15,830 bases of DNA, taken from positions 1-15,830 of the forward strand of contig DAOWDM010000019.1 in the NCBI GenBank assembly GCA_030639035.1, in the 5' to 3' direction. The stretch is from Alphaproteobacteria bacterium. Lineage in GTDB: Bacteria > Pseudomonadota > Alphaproteobacteria > DAOWDM01. Positions 14,980-15,830 of the stretch are shown here, one piece after another. The number at the start of each line of letters is the position of its first letter. The first letter of the stretch is position 1. The translations under genes were made by a program, and so were the position numbers. Under the pieces are notes generated by a model. The model was not told the origin of the DNA. It made no database searches and saw only the letters and a list, made by a program, of their open reading frames with translations.

Positions 14980-15061
14980 TTTTTACTCTCTTTGAATTTC
15001 CCATAAAAAAACACGCAGCCTTTGTTATAAAGCTACGTGCATAAAAAAACGGGTCAGACAT
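14963..15061 (-). CDS. Possible 32-codon leader peptide, Phe-rich
   Basis: An ORF starting MSDPFFYARSF and continuing ITKAACFF has Phe at seven of 32 positions. Its ATG is preceded by a strong GGAG 4 nt upstream. It overlaps the start of the MuF-like gene in another frame, and an intrinsic terminator lies inside it. The GGAG sits in one arm of a CTCCG-AAA-CGGAG hairpin (15066-15078). This arrangement resembles a leader peptide with attenuation, but a non-coding leader is equally possible. There is no homologue I can name. Confidence 0.35.
   Translation of the reverse strand: MSDPFFYARSFITKAACFFMGNSKRVKNDGFF
15005..15039 (-). terminator. Intrinsic terminator upstream of the MuF-like gene
   Basis: On the minus strand CACGTAGCTTT / AAAGGCTGCGTG forms an 11-pair stem (two G·T) with a 6-nt loop, followed by seven Ts. 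It lies 143 nt past the stop of the glycosyltransferase-like gene and 26 nt before the MuF-like ATG. It could end the former's transcript or attenuate transcription into the latter. Confidence 0.8.
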
Positions 15062-15083
15062 ACTTCTCCGTTTCGGAGCTTAA

Positions 15084-15112
15084 TCCGTACCAAATAAAAA
15101 CGCAAAAGTCAA
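15084..15112 (-). promoter_or_regulatory. Candidate promoter for the MuF-like gene or a short RNA
   Basis: TTGACT (15112-15107), a 17-nt spacer and TACGGA (15089-15084) on the minus strand. The -35 is strong and the -10 weak. Transcription would start around 15077, at or just inside the 5' edge of the SD-hiding hairpin, and would meet the terminator at 15005-15039 after about 70 nt. Confidence 0.45.
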
Positions 15113-15181
15113 GGATATTTTCTCATAACAGGAATCTCTTCCTTTGGTGCTATATGGCAGTGTAAATTCACTCTAGCCAAC

Positions 15182-15830
15182 TTAAAATATTATCTGTTTA
15201 AGATGCTCAACGAACAAAGAGGCAGTGTCTTTTCCTGTTAAGTATTTAGAGTAGTTTTCTTGTCCGTTTTGGCAGATTTGTTTTGTTTTGTTGTAGTCGG
15301 ACAGGGCGGATTCTATTGTTTCTTCTAGGTTGCTTAAATCCCAAGCGTGGGTAATTATTGTTTCACCGCTTTGGTATAAATTCGGGAAGGTTTCCATGTG
15401 GGACATGTCTGGTTTTATTAGCAGTCCTCCTGTTAGGAAGACTTCAAAATCTTTCAAGGTAATTTCACCTAAACCGAAAGGTGAGAGTATGATTTTGCTG
15501 TTTGCGAGTTCTTTGAAATAGCCTCCTCTGGACAGCTTGTCTGTTGCAAGGTTTTCTTTCATAATTTCACGCATTTTGCGTCTTTGCCAAGCTACAGAAT
15601 CTCTGGCATAAGTTATTCCCATACGGCAGGAAATATCATTGCTTCGGCTTGCAGAAGGCTTGGCTACAATTTTTGGAAACTTTAGCAAAGGCTTAAAAGG
15701 AATACGGTAGTACAAAGCCATTCTTGATGGTCCATGCAGAGAATAATCCGCAAGCCCAGAATTCCACCCGACAGTCATTTTATCGAGCAGTTTCGCATCT
15801 GTAATAGGGGCAGAATATTCCTCGTTTTTA
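15182..15830 (-). CDS. Glycosyltransferase-like protein, C-terminal 215 codons (partial)
   Basis: The frame is open to the right edge (the first visible residues are KNEEYSAPITDAKLLDKMTV), so the ATG at 15778 is internal and the N terminus lies outside the window. The C-terminal half has 'ANSKIILSPFGLGEITLKDF' and E-V-F-L-T-G-G-LLIKPDMSHMETFPNLY, the pattern of a GT-B-type nucleotide-sugar site (Ser/Pro-Gly-Gly-Glu-like acidic residue followed by a Gly-Gly switch and 'LIKP'). After this come 'WDLSNLEETIESALSDYNKT' and a helical end. This suggests a glycosyltransferase of the group 1 or related type, perhaps for cell-surface glycan. Donor and acceptor are unknown. No signal peptide can be judged. 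The reading stops at 15182 (TAA), with the terminator 143 nt further on. Confidence 0.75.
   Translation of the reverse strand, partial: KNEEYSAPITDAKLLDKMTVGWNSGLADYSLHGPSRMALYYRIPFKPLLKFPKIVAKPSASRSNDISCRMGITYARDSVAWQRRKMREIMKENLATDKLSRGGYFKELANSKIILSPFGLGEITLKDFEVFLTGGLLIKPDMSHMETFPNLYQSGETIITHAWDLSNLEETIESALSDYNKTKQICQNGQENYSKYLTGKDTASLFVEHLKQIIF

Overview
The window looks like a low-GC (clearly AT-rich) alphaproteobacterium. The best taxonomic clue is PurC, whose 'THFIRRLNMREQL' and 'SEEHITAFGWA' stretches are, from memory, characteristic of alphaproteobacterial PurC. It sits 4 nt behind purB. The genus cannot be named from sequence alone. The standard genetic code fits every gene, and there are no rRNA genes, tRNA genes or CRISPR arrays.

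Layout from left to right. (1) 1-2314, minus: an RND efflux permease, cut by the window edge, behind its membrane fusion protein; the stop of one touches the ATG of the next. (2) 2407-3012, minus: a pentapeptide-repeat protein. (3) 3219-5265, plus: purB-purC; PurC is intact but changed at several expected substrate-binding positions. (4) 5426-6517, plus: an unrecognised cysteine-free protein with helical ends and a beta-rich middle, loosely flagellin-like. (5) 6518-6824: a convergent intergenic region with a REP-like double hairpin. (6) 6825-11286, minus: a translationally coupled Bat operon, batA > batB/C fusion > batD. (7) 11374-12800: a 1.4-kb segment bounded by a 29-bp inverted repeat (28/29 identical), carrying a DUF1643 gene and an EexN-like lipoprotein gene, with 40-bp tandem repeats inside the right end and no transposase. 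(8) 12799-12940: more REP-like hairpins. (9) 13076-14979: a secreted Sel1-repeat protein converging on a protein that joins a peptidoglycan-binding-like domain to a phage Mu gpF-like motif. A candidate promoter, a hairpin hiding a ribosome site, a Phe-rich short ORF and an intrinsic terminator precede the latter. (10) 15182-15830, minus: the C-terminal part of a glycosyltransferase-like protein.

Functionally this is a core backbone (purine synthesis, efflux, Bat envelope proteins) interrupted by accessory and repeat-rich DNA from about 11.3 kb onward. The items most worth follow-up are the inverted-repeat-bounded cargo segment, the REP-like element whose stems differ by compensating changes, the diverged PurC, the MuF-like protein with its leader, and the BatB domain lacking its MIDAS aspartate.
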